A stretch of 6,432 nt of DNA from an uncultured Bacilli bacterium (GTDB lineage Bacteria > Bacillota_I > Bacilli_A > RF39 > UBA660). Numbering within the stretch: position 1 is the stretch's first letter; each line of letters starts with the position of its first letter. Made by a program: the position numbers and the translations under genes. Of the stretch, positions 1 to 6,176 are shown in pieces. The stretch covers positions 1 to 6,432 of the forward strand of contig CAKOOO010000028.1 in assembly GCA_934098665.1 (NCBI GenBank), written 5' to 3'. Below the pieces are notes generated by a model, which was not told the origin of the DNA, searched no databases, and saw only the letters and a program-made list of their open reading frames with translations.

Positions 1-57
1 ATTAACTGTTTTACACAAAATAAAAAAACTAAATATAACTAGTAATATTTTTTTCAT
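1..57 (-). CDS. Start of a protein with a hydrophobic N-terminus (partial, runs off left edge)
   Basis: Nineteen codons are visible, reading MKKILLVIFSFFILCKTVN, before the window ends. Two lysines followed by a run of Ile/Leu/Val/Phe look like a signal peptide or a first membrane anchor. The Cys at residue 15 lacks a convincing lipobox (FILC rather than LxGC), so a lipoprotein is only a weak possibility. The gene follows the histidine kinase stop by 35 bp with no terminator between, so it could be the third gene of that operon, and an exported or membrane partner of the two-component system would fit. No good Shine-Dalgarno site precedes the ATG, and an in-frame TAA lies three codons upstream, so this is the only reasonable start. 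The family cannot be named from 19 residues. Confidence 0.5.
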   Translation of the reverse strand, partial: MKKILLVIFSFFILCKTVN

Positions 58-92
58 ACTACATTATATGTTAGTTTTTTTTAATATATCAT

Positions 93-1283
93 TTATTTAT
101 AATATTTAATAGTAAAAATAGTTTTACCATCTTTAGAATATACATCTATTTTACCGTTATTTTTTTCTATTATATTTTTAGCAAGTGAAAGTCCTATACC
201 AACACTTTCACAGTAACCTTTTTTATTTGTATAAAATCTATCAAATATTTTATTTAATTCTTTATCATTTATTATCCCATTATTAATAACTTCTATTTTA
301 CTATAAATTTTATTATCTTCTGCTAATATATAAACAATATCATTTTCTTTAGAATACTCAATAGCATTTTTAACTATATTTGATAATGCTTCAATTTGCC
401 AATTAAGATCAATATTTAAGTTAAAATCATTTAATATATTTACTTTAATATTTATATTTTTTAAATCCGCTATTAAACTAATTTTATCTACTATTTTATT
501 TAAAAATTCTTTTATACTTACACTTTTACTAACAAAATTTATTACATTAACATCAAATTTTGAAAGTTTCAAAAGATTTTGAATTAAATTATTTATATTT
601 GCATTTTCTTTTGCAATTTTTGATATAAATTCACTTCTATTTTTTTCATCCATATTTGGATTATCTATTAAATTGTCAAGGGCAATATTAATAACTGTAA
701 GTGGCGTTTTAAGTTGATGAGAAATATCTTCGAGATAAGTTTTAATTATTATTTTATCTTTCAAAGAATTTTCTGCACCATTTTTAAGCATAACGACTGT
801 TTTATACATTTCATTTTTAAGTTTTGAAATCATTGTTTCATCTGTACCTTTAATATTCAAATTATAATTTTTCTTATTTATTTCTTCGATTAAATGAATT
901 ATTTCTTCGAGTTTTTTATTTTCATATTTTTTATTTATAATTAAAATAATACTTAGTATTAATATAAATAAACTTAAAATAACATTATTAATGATAAATA
1001 TTTTTTTATTTTCTTTATCCATATTTATAAGAGCAAATTCATTATCATAATCTATTCCATACTCATTTAAATAATTTAAATTTGTTTTGTTATTTAAAAT
1101 ATCTATTATATCTTTGTTACTTATATCTGGATATTTTTCCTTTATAACTGAAATAATATTATTTACAAACATATTATATTTTTCTTTATAAATATTTTCT
1201 TGATATAAATAAACCATATTAAAGGAAAATGTATATATTAAAATTATTACTATAATTAAAATTATTGCTTTTTTATTTTTCAT
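93..1283 (-). CDS. Two-component sensor histidine kinase, membrane-bound
   Basis: A 396-aa sensor kinase that would autophosphorylate on a His and pass the phosphate to the regulator encoded just upstream. It has TM1 at about residues 6-27, an extracytoplasmic segment of about 70 residues (28-97) that may be the sensor, and TM2 at about 98-117. A charged helical linker (120-180) shows no clear HAMP. The dimerisation box DISHQLKTPLTVI carries the phospho-acceptor His189. The ATPase domain has an N-box with Asn306, an F-box IFDRFY (346-351) and a G2 box GIGLSLAK (362-369). The G1 box reads VINNG (332-336), with Asn334 where most kinases have the ATP-contacting Asp. Such a change is, as I recall, seen in some Firmicutes kinases, so activity is still expected. 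The start overlaps the regulator gene by 11 bp with a weak AGGG site 10 nt upstream, which suggests translational coupling. The signal is unknown. Confidence 0.95.
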   Translation of the reverse strand: MKNKKAIILIIVIILIYTFSFNMVYLYQENIYKEKYNMFVNNIISVIKEKYPDISNKDIIDILNNKTNLNYLNEYGIDYDNEFALINMDKENKKIFIINNVILSLFILILSIILIINKKYENKKLEEIIHLIEEINKKNYNLNIKGTDETMISKLKNEMYKTVVMLKNGAENSLKDKIIIKTYLEDISHQLKTPLTVINIALDNLIDNPNMDEKNRSEFISKIAKENANINNLIQNLLKLSKFDVNVINFVSKSVSIKEFLNKIVDKISLIADLKNINIKVNILNDFNLNIDLNWQIEALSNIVKNAIEYSKENDIVYILAEDNKIYSKIEVINNGIINDKELNKIFDRFYTNKKGYCESVGIGLSLAKNIIEKNNGKIDVYSKDGKTIFTIKYYK

Positions 1284-1920
1284 TAATTATATACCCTATT
1301 CCTTTTTTAGTTTCAATAATATTATCACCAATTTTTTCTCTTATTCTTTTTAAATAAACAGTTATTGTATTATCATTTACATCATTACCAGTTAAATTAT
1401 AAATATAATTAATAAGTGATTCACGAGTTATAACTTTGCCTATATTAGTCATAAATAAATATAATATTTTAAGTTCTAAAGAAGTTAGATTTATTATATC
1501 ACCATTTTTCTTAACTTCCATTTTATCAGAATCAAATGTAATATCTTTTACATTAATAACATTTTTCTTATTTGATAAAAGTCTTGCTACCCTTGCAAGA
1601 AGTTCTCTTGTCATAAAGGGTTTAGTTATGTAATCATCACATCCTAGTTCAAAACCTTTTACAATATCATCTTCACTATCTTTAGCAGTTAAAAATATAA
1701 CTGGAATATTTTTTAAATTTAAATTTTCTTTATAAAAATCAAATCCATTTCCATCAGAAAGTGTTACATCTAAAATTATTAAATTAAAATCTATTTTATT
1801 TATAATATTTTTAGCTTTATATAAACTATTTACATGATAAAATTCATAATTATTTTCTTTAAAAGTATATGATAAACCATTTGCTATTTCTTCATTATCT
1901 TCGATTAAAAGTATTTTCAT
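1273..1920 (-). CDS. OmpR/PhoB-family response regulator
   Basis: A 215-aa DNA-binding response regulator and partner of the overlapping kinase gene. The receiver domain (about 1-115) has the acidic pair Glu7/Asp8, phospho-acceptor Asp51 in IILDVTLSDGNG, Thr78 in FLTAKD and Lys100 in DYITKPF, so all switch residues are present. The C-terminal winged helix (about 124-213) has the typical NLTSLELKILYLF and TVYLKRIREKIG segments and ends in a KKGIGYI wing. The start is well supported by AAAGAGGT (1926-1933) five bases before the ATG. The gene is the first of its transcript: a terminator lies directly upstream, and a 26-bp sequence shared with the promoter of the neighbouring operon lies 20 bp before the ATG. 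This suggests autoregulation and control of that operon, which is inference. The target genes and signal cannot be read from the sequence. Confidence 0.96.
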   Translation of the reverse strand: MKILLIEDNEEIANGLSYTFKENNYEFYHVNSLYKAKNIINKIDFNLIILDVTLSDGNGFDFYKENLNLKNIPVIFLTAKDSEDDIVKGFELGCDDYITKPFMTRELLARVARLLSNKKNVINVKDITFDSDKMEVKKNGDIINLTSLELKILYLFMTNIGKVITRESLINYIYNLTGNDVNDNTITVYLKRIREKIGDNIIETKKGIGYIINEK

Positions 1921-1940
1921 ATAAAACCTCTTTCAAGTAA

Positions 1941-1966
1941 TATTTTACTAAACAAATAATAAAAAG
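1941..1966 (-). promoter_or_regulatory. Shared regulatory/promoter element, copy A, before the response regulator
   Basis: The plus-strand sequence tattttactaaacaaataa continues into taaaaag and nearly repeats 4831-4857. The two copies agree at 24 of 26 positions with one 1-nt gap, and the 11-nt core tactaaacaaa is identical. On the coding strand the element holds a -10-like TAAAAT (1942-1947) but no good -35 at 17 nt, so an activator-dependent promoter is plausible. It lies 20 bp upstream of the regulator ATG. It also overlaps the U-tract of the upstream terminator, so the 400-bp scale layout is extremely compact. Confidence 0.5.
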
Positions 1967-1992
1967 TCTAACACATATAATGTTAAACTCTT
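1955..1992 (-). terminator. Rho-independent terminator of the hydrolase/transporter operon
   Basis: On the minus strand, arms at 1992-1981 and 1973-1962 form a 12-bp stem with two G-U pairs and a 7-nt loop (1974-1980), followed by TTTTTATTATTT. The stop codon of the 354-aa gene (1983-1985) is inside the stem, so the hairpin forms only behind the terminating ribosome. It separates that operon from the two-component genes. Confidence 0.75.
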
Positions 1993-3047
1993 AAATTTAT
2001 TTCAAATGTTCCATTAATGATTTCTTCGGGAGTTAATAAACTACCATTTTCTTTTTGCAATTCTAAATCTTTATTATAATTATCCACAAAATCTTTATAT
2101 TTCTCAATACCAAAATCACTTATGAGTAATGAAACTTTATCCATATACTTCTTATTATGTAAATTTCTATGCAAAGATTCTTTAATACTTAATGGAGCAT
2201 TAATTAAATCTAGTAATTCAGTCAAAAACTTTTCTAAATAAAACTCATATACTTTAATTGAATTAAAATATTCATCTTTTATTAAATCATATTTAGGAAC
2301 TTCTTCATCATTTTTAGCAAGTAATAAATTAAAATATTTTAATCTTGATAAATTATACTCTTTTATAATATTTTCAATACAATTTTTTAACTCGTTGCTT
2401 GTTATAGAATCTTTTACTCCCCCATCACGTTGTGATAGACTTAAATCCTCTGCTGTATATTTACCACTTTGTCTTAAAGTACTTTTTACAGCATCTTTCA
2501 AACTACCATTAAATATTTTTACATTTAACCCATTAAGCTTATTTTTTTGTTCATCAGATAAATTATAAAAAGTTTGTTCTTCAATTAAAATTATGGCTTC
2601 ATCTGATAATAAAACATCACCTTTAACAGAGGTATCCGTAGGTACTAAAGAAATCACATCATCTATATGATATTTTAATGGTTCAATAATTGCACATTTC
2701 TTATTAGAAAATGTATTATTACCAAATCCATGTTCTAAGTCATCTGGACAAATTCCATTTAAGGAAAATAAAACAATTGAGTTATAATTTGATAAATAAG
2801 GAATATACTCTTTTGTTATATTTGCACACTCTCTTACATAATTATCATAGTAATCTTCATCAGTAAAAACTTTAGAATAATCTTGCTCAGGTAAAATACC
2901 TAATTTCGTTAACAAATCACTAATAGCATTTTGAAACTCCCCACCCAAAATTTTACATAAATATTTTTCATTACTAAGTGGTCTAATAACGCCTTCGAAT
3001 GGTATAATATTTGTTGCTCTTACTAAAGCAATATTTTCAATATTCAT
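1983..3047 (-). CDS. Uncharacterised 354-aa protein, last gene of the operon
   Basis: I do not recognise this family. The protein is soluble, with no signal peptide or membrane segment. Residues 1-210 look like a mixed alpha/beta domain containing several conserved-looking patches: LVRATNIIPFEGVIRPLS (8-25), IVLFSLNGICPDDL (91-104), LVPTDTSVKGDVLLSDEA (134-151), and GKYTAEDLSLSQRDGG (195-210). Residues 215-335 are lysine/glutamate-rich and strongly helical. No Walker motif, zinc-binding Cys/His cluster or known catalytic triad is evident. The start is sound: AAAGGA lies 8 nt upstream of the ATG, and the ATG overlaps the transporter stop by 4 bp (ATGA), which implies translational coupling and perhaps matched amounts of the two proteins. 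It could be an enzyme or binding protein for the compound handled by the neighbouring transporter and hydrolase, but that rests on position only. The terminator hairpin includes its stop codon. Confidence 0.9.
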   Translation of the reverse strand: MNIENIALVRATNIIPFEGVIRPLSNEKYLCKILGGEFQNAISDLLTKLGILPEQDYSKVFTDEDYYDNYVRECANITKEYIPYLSNYNSIVLFSLNGICPDDLEHGFGNNTFSNKKCAIIEPLKYHIDDVISLVPTDTSVKGDVLLSDEAIILIEEQTFYNLSDEQKNKLNGLNVKIFNGSLKDAVKSTLRQSGKYTAEDLSLSQRDGGVKDSITSNELKNCIENIIKEYNLSRLKYFNLLLAKNDEEVPKYDLIKDEYFNSIKVYEFYLEKFLTELLDLINAPLSIKESLHRNLHNKKYMDKVSLLISDFGIEKYKDFVDNYNKDLELQKENGSLLTPEEIINGTFEINLRV

Positions 3048-3934
3048 AATTTGTTTCCTTTCTTTATATTTTTTTTATCAATTATTGTAAAATAAATTCC
3101 CATGAGCATCAAAATTAAACTTATTACAAAATATATAGTAATTTTTTCCTTAAATAATATAAGTGAAATAAGTGCTCCGAATACAGGACTAAATGAAAAT
3201 ACTATTGACGTTTTTGATATTCCTATGTAGTTTATTGCATATACATAATACAAAATACTGATTCCATACGTAAAAAATCCGATTACAAGTAAGTACCAAT
3301 TATTTATAAAAAGTTCAAATATATTTATATTTAATATAAATAATAAATTAAAGATTGCAACAGCAAAGCATTTATAAAATACTAAAAGAAGTGGATTTTT
3401 ATCACTTACTTTAGCCGTTAAATTATTTTCTAATCCCCAACATGCTGTGGCAAATACTGTAAGCATACTTGCAATTGATAATTTAAACTCTGTACTACTA
3501 TCAAACGATAATAAAATACCTCCAATACTTACTAAAATAACTGCTATTATTAAATTTTTACTTATTTTTGTTTTAAAAATAAAATGTGAAATTACTATTG
3601 TAAAACTTATCTCTAAAATACTTATTAATGATACTGTGCTAGCATCAATATATTTTAAACTTTCTACAATAAATAATGCAGCCAAAATATCAAAAATAAT
3701 AACCCCAATAATAAAAATTGATTCACCTTTTTCAGGTTTTAAAGAAAATTTTTGTTTTTTATTAAATAACATAAGTAAAAATAACCCTACAGCACTACCA
3801 AAATAAAGTAAAAAAAGTATTTCATTTGTAGAAAGTGTTTTTAAACTATATTTTGAAACTGGTACATTAAGATCATATAAAAATGAAGATAAAAACGCAA
3901 ACAATAATCCTTTTCTTTCATTTTTCTTTAACAT
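3044..3934 (-). CDS. EamA-family (DMT superfamily) transporter
   Basis: A 296-aa inner-membrane protein with about ten membrane helices, near residues 9-27, 36-57, 72-91, 98-119, 127-144, 152-172, 182-203, 211-232, 242-261 and 266-285. They form two EamA repeats (about 10-145 and 152-286). The repeat is visible at the ends of each half: ILEISFTIVIS followed by ILVSIGGILLS, and FSFSPVFGALIS followed by ILMLMGIYF. The length is normal for the family, which moves metabolites, amino acids or drugs; the substrate cannot be inferred from sequence. The start is supported by GAAGG seven nt before the ATG. It lies 19 bp after the hydrolase gene and its TGA stop overlaps the next ATG, so it is firmly in the operon. 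Use of TGA as a stop here shows that the organism does not read TGA as Trp. Confidence 0.95.
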   Translation of the reverse strand: MLKKNERKGLLFAFLSSFLYDLNVPVSKYSLKTLSTNEILFLLYFGSAVGLFLLMLFNKKQKFSLKPEKGESIFIIGVIIFDILAALFIVESLKYIDASTVSLISILEISFTIVISHFIFKTKISKNLIIAVILVSIGGILLSFDSSTEFKLSIASMLTVFATACWGLENNLTAKVSDKNPLLLVFYKCFAVAIFNLLFILNINIFELFINNWYLLVIGFFTYGISILYYVYAINYIGISKTSIVFSFSPVFGALISLILFKEKITIYFVISLILMLMGIYFTIIDKKNIKKGNKL

Positions 3935-3953
3935 AATTAACCTTCTTTTCTAC

Positions 3954-4454
3954 TTAATAATTAATGACATTTTTGTTACCTATTAACTTTTTTAACATTT
4001 TTATTGCACTTTTATGAAATTTTTTACCTGAATGACTCATACAATAGTTTTCAATTACTTTTACATTTAAACCATTTTCAAATAAATCAACTGCCGTTTT
4101 CATGACACAAGCATCAGTATCAATTCCACACAAATAAATATAATTAATATTATTTTCAGAAATATATTTTAAAAATTCTTTGTTAAGTGCTGTATAAACA
4201 TTTTTACAAAACACTTTTGAATTTTTAGTATCTATTACAATATTTTGACCATCTTCGGTTAGGCAACATTTATAATTTAACTTTCTATAAAAATCATTAT
4301 TTTCACTATTTATAAATTTAGTAAAGGCTATATAATCAAAAGCATTACTATCAATTAATTTTGAAATTTTATTTGGCAATTTATCTGTTTTTTTATTAAT
4401 AAAATCTTTTTGTAAATCTATTATAAGTAATAGTGATTTATCTTTTTTATTCAT
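3954..4454 (-). CDS. Isochorismatase-like cysteine hydrolase
   Basis: A 166-aa cytosolic hydrolase of the isochorismatase/nicotinamidase fold. The catalytic triad is complete: Asp13 in LLIIDLQKDF, Lys84 in VFCKNVYTAL, and Cys116 in the signature GIDTDACVMKTAVDLFENG (110-128). After the second strand (YIAFTKFINSENNDFY, 41-56) there is no Asp-x-His-x-x-His metal site of the kind nicotinamidases use, so a PncA assignment is unlikely. Family members cleave amide, ureido or vinyl-ether bonds in small molecules, and the substrate here is unknown. The start is supported by AAGAGGT six nt before the ATG. It lies 13 bp after the 71-aa gene and 19 bp before the transporter gene, so hydrolase and transporter probably act on related compounds. 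The protein is slightly short for the family but complete at both ends. Confidence 0.93.
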   Translation of the reverse strand: MNKKDKSLLLIIDLQKDFINKKTDKLPNKISKLIDSNAFDYIAFTKFINSENNDFYRKLNYKCCLTEDGQNIVIDTKNSKVFCKNVYTALNKEFLKYISENNINYIYLCGIDTDACVMKTAVDLFENGLNVKVIENYCMSHSGKKFHKSAIKMLKKLIGNKNVINY

Positions 4455-4467
4455 ATTTTACCTCTTT

Positions 4468-4683
4468 TTAAATTTCTTTAGTAGTTTCATCAATCCAAAA
4501 TAAATACTTTAGATTTCCATCATTTATATCATAGCAAATAATTTCCGGCACTTCATAATTATGATTTTCTAAAATAATGTTTTCTATTTTTTTATCAAAA
4601 AGCATATATATAGTACCATTATTTTCAAGTGAATATATAATTTCTTCCTTAGTTAAAGTTGTAAAAAAATCCTTTCTTTCCAT
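4468..4683 (-). CDS. Small 71-aa protein of unknown function
   Basis: A small acidic soluble protein with no membrane segment and no family I recognise. It begins MERKDFFTTLTKEEIIYSLE, predicted as a helix, continues with alternating strands (TIYMLFDKKI, EIICYDINDG) and ends LKYLFWIDETTKEI, which suggests a compact alpha/beta fold. An in-frame TAG lies seven codons upstream, so ATG 4683 is the longest possible start. It has no proper Shine-Dalgarno site: the nearest AGGA is about 17 nt away. Initiation may therefore rely on coupling to whatever is translated upstream. The 13-bp gap to the hydrolase gene, with a strong ribosome site in it, argues that the two are co-transcribed. A partner or regulator of the hydrolase is possible, but nothing in the sequence proves it. 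Confidence 0.72.
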   Translation of the reverse strand: MERKDFFTTLTKEEIIYSLENNGTIYMLFDKKIENIILENHNYEVPEIICYDINDGNLKYLFWIDETTKEI

Positions 4684-4716
4684 ATTATTTATAACATTAT
4701 CCTAAAAATTTGTTAT

Positions 4717-4813
4717 TTATCTTAAATCTTTTATTTGAGCCTTAACTAACCTTATATTTTCATTAATTTTATATTTCATTTTTTCACTACTAAAGTAAAA
4801 TTTAAGTTTACAT
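4717..4813 (-). pseudogene. Probable 31-codon leader gene broken by one base after its ATG
   Basis: A good ribosome site AGAAAGG (4819-4825) stands 5 nt before ATG 4813, but the next codon is TAA. If the single T after that ATG is skipped, a clean frame runs for 31 codons, from MKLKFYFSSEKMKYKINENI to KAQIKDLR, and stops at 4717. As it stands, only a 20-aa peptide from an internal ATG at 4779 (no good ribosome site) could be made. The distance from the shared promoter element to this ATG (17 bp) is close to that before the response regulator ATG (20 bp), which supports 4813 as a formerly real start. Alternatives are a sequencing error, a deliberate ATG-TAA start-stop control element, or chance: a 31-codon open frame is not very rare at this base composition. 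The product is not recognised. Confidence 0.35.
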
Positions 4814-4830
4814 TGCTACCTTTCTAACAT

Positions 4831-4860
4831 TATTCTACTAAACAAACAATTAAAAAGCAA
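4831..4860 (-). promoter_or_regulatory. Operon promoter with shared regulatory element, copy B
   Basis: On the minus strand a -35-like TTGCTT (4855-4860), a 17-bp spacer and a -10-like TAGAAT (4832-4837) form a plausible sigma-A promoter for the 71-aa/hydrolase/transporter/354-aa operon. Bases 4831-4857 nearly repeat 1941-1966 upstream of the response regulator, including the identical core tactaaacaaa. The element begins 12 bp past the ATPase terminator stem, so it is placed to start a new transcript. The rest of the 239-bp gap before 4923 holds that terminator and the broken leader gene. Confidence 0.55.
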
Positions 4861-4869
4861 ATTTATTTC

Positions 4870-4898
4870 AAAAAAAATAGACACAATTTTGCATCTAT
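4870..4898 (-). terminator. Rho-independent terminator of the ATPase gene
   Basis: On the minus strand, arms 4898-4890 and 4885-4877 form a 9-bp stem (two G-U pairs) with a 4-nt loop, followed by a run of eight T (4877-4870). It begins 25 bp past the ATPase stop codon. Confidence 0.8.
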
Positions 4899-4922
4899 AT
4901 TTATATTTTTTTTAAACATAAA

Positions 4923-6128
4923 CTAAAAATCTTCATTTAACAAAAAGTCAATCAAATTTAAATGAATTATACCCGCTCTCGATAAATCAATTTTATCAAG
5001 TGAAATAACATATTTAGGATTATTATCATCAATGTATTTATACGCTCCGAATTCTCTTTCGATTGTACTTTCATTACCATTCATTTCATAAGTTACCTGA
5101 ATATACTTAGTAACTCCATCTTTTTTTGCTAAAAAGTCTACTTCTCCATTTTTAGTTTTACCAATATAAACTTCGTAGCCACGATAAATTAATTCATTAT
5201 AAACTATATTTTCTAATACAATATAACTTTTAAATTCGGGATTATTATTTTTTATTTGTGCTATACCTAAATCTGTTGCATAATATTTATTAATCTTTTT
5301 TAAAACACTTTTACCAGCAATATCATAACGATATACTTTTTTTAATATTAATGCCCTGCATAATCCATCAACGTAAGTATAAATTGTTTCCTTTGAAATT
5401 TTTCTATTTTGACTATTAAAGTAATTTACTAAATTTTCCGGTGAAAACTCTCTTCCTGTTGTTTCAATTAAATATTGTAAAATCATATCAAATAAAACCG
5501 TATCTTTTAAATTTAGATTTTTGACTACATCTCTTAAAATTATTGAATCATAAACATTATGAAGATAATTTTTTATATCATTTTCATTATTAAATAAACA
5601 TCTATTAGGAAGTCCTCCCCATTTAGCATAATCCCAAAAAGTATTTATATCATAACCATCTTTATTAGTAAGCTTTATATATTCCTTATAACTCAAAGGA
5701 TTTATATCAAAAGACACATATCTACCTGATAATACCGAAGATAGTTCTCCAGATAATAGTTTACTATTAGAACCAGTAATAAATATACTCACATTATCTA
5801 ATGAGGCTCTTAATGAATTAATAACTCGTTCAAATCCCTCTACGAACTGAATTTCATCTAAAAAAACATAATACATTTTTTCATCTTTTATTTTATCTTT
5901 AATATATGAATTAAGTTTTTTATAATCAAGTAAATCTTCAAATTCAATAAATTCAAAATTTATAAATATAATATGATCTTCTTTAACTTTTTTTGTAGTT
6001 TTAAGTTCATCCATAATTTGAGTTAATATAACTGATTTTCCACATCTACGAATTCCCACTAAAATTTTAATTAAGTTTGAATCGTAAAAACCTCTCATTT
6101 TTGATAAATAATTTTCTCTTATTAACAT
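4923..6128 (-). CDS. AAA_14/DUF4143 ATPase with degenerate nuclease-like C-terminus
   Basis: A 401-aa ATPase of the widespread bacterial and archaeal AAA_14-DUF4143 type, whose cellular role is not established. Counting from ATG 6128, Walker A is GIRRCGKS (25-32), Walker B is YVFLDE (87-92) with Asp91/Glu92, and the sensor strand is IFITGSNSKLLSG (115-127). A winged-helix-like segment follows (about 225-285). The C-terminus has a PD-(D/E)xK-like core with ENIVYNEL (307-314) and GEVDFLAKK (328-336), then YIQVTYE (342-348). The usual catalytic ExK is replaced by QVT, so cleavage activity is doubtful. ATG 6128 is preferred to the in-frame GTG at 6137, because that GTG lies inside the ribosome site AGAGGTGA. 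The gene is a single-gene unit with its own promoter and terminator, so it looks independent of the neighbouring operons. Such genes are often multi-copy and variably present. Confidence 0.94.
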   Translation of the reverse strand: MLIRENYLSKMRGFYDSNLIKILVGIRRCGKSVILTQIMDELKTTKKVKEDHIIFINFEFIEFEDLLDYKKLNSYIKDKIKDEKMYYVFLDEIQFVEGFERVINSLRASLDNVSIFITGSNSKLLSGELSSVLSGRYVSFDINPLSYKEYIKLTNKDGYDINTFWDYAKWGGLPNRCLFNNENDIKNYLHNVYDSIILRDVVKNLNLKDTVLFDMILQYLIETTGREFSPENLVNYFNSQNRKISKETIYTYVDGLCRALILKKVYRYDIAGKSVLKKINKYYATDLGIAQIKNNNPEFKSYIVLENIVYNELIYRGYEVYIGKTKNGEVDFLAKKDGVTKYIQVTYEMNGNESTIEREFGAYKYIDDNNPKYVISLDKIDLSRAGIIHLNLIDFLLNEDF

Positions 6129-6133
6129 ATTCG

Positions 6134-6141
6134 TCACCTCT
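6134..6141 (-). promoter_or_regulatory. Ribosome binding site that fixes the ATPase start
   Basis: The minus strand reads AGAGGTGA followed by CGAAT and ATG (6128). The match to the 16S anti-Shine-Dalgarno is long and the spacing is right for ATG 6128. The alternative GTG (6135-6137) is part of the site itself and so cannot be the start. Confidence 0.85.
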
Positions 6142-6147
6142 ATTAAA

Positions 6148-6176
6148 AGTATACAACATTTTATTTCATTTGTAAA
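6148..6176 (-). promoter_or_regulatory. Sigma-A-type promoter of the ATPase gene
   Basis: On the minus strand TTTACA (6171-6176), a 17-bp spacer and TATACT (6148-6153) match the -35 and -10 consensus at five of six positions each. The predicted transcript would begin about 12-15 nt before the ATPase start and would just include its ribosome site. The -35 box overlaps the palindrome at 6173-6204. Confidence 0.8.

Noticed and set aside
63..68. Perfect -10-like TATAAT before the left-edge gene
   Set aside because: It ends only 5 nt before the ATG and no -35 is seen at 16-18 bp upstream; such a hit is expected by chance in DNA this AT-rich.
1436..1633. A 65-codon open frame on the plus strand
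   Set aside because: It lies wholly inside the response regulator gene, whose receiver domain and winged helix are unmistakable; the plus frame has no ribosome site and resembles no protein.
1983..3047. ADP-ribosyltransferase-like toxin for the 354-aa protein
   Set aside because: The N-terminal patches superficially suggested it, but no R-S-E, H-Y-E or equivalent NAD-binding motif could be placed.
3447..3806. A 119-codon open frame on the plus strand
   Set aside because: It is antisense to the EamA transporter; its Ile/Leu-rich composition is the mirror of the transporter's hydrophobic codons.
3954..4454. Nicotinamidase (pncA) for the cysteine hydrolase
   Set aside because: The metal-binding Asp-x-His-x-x-His segment of nicotinamidases is missing.
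6129..6137. GTG at 6137 as start of the ATPase
   Set aside because: The GTG is part of the AGAGGTGA ribosome site; ATG 6128 has correct spacing.
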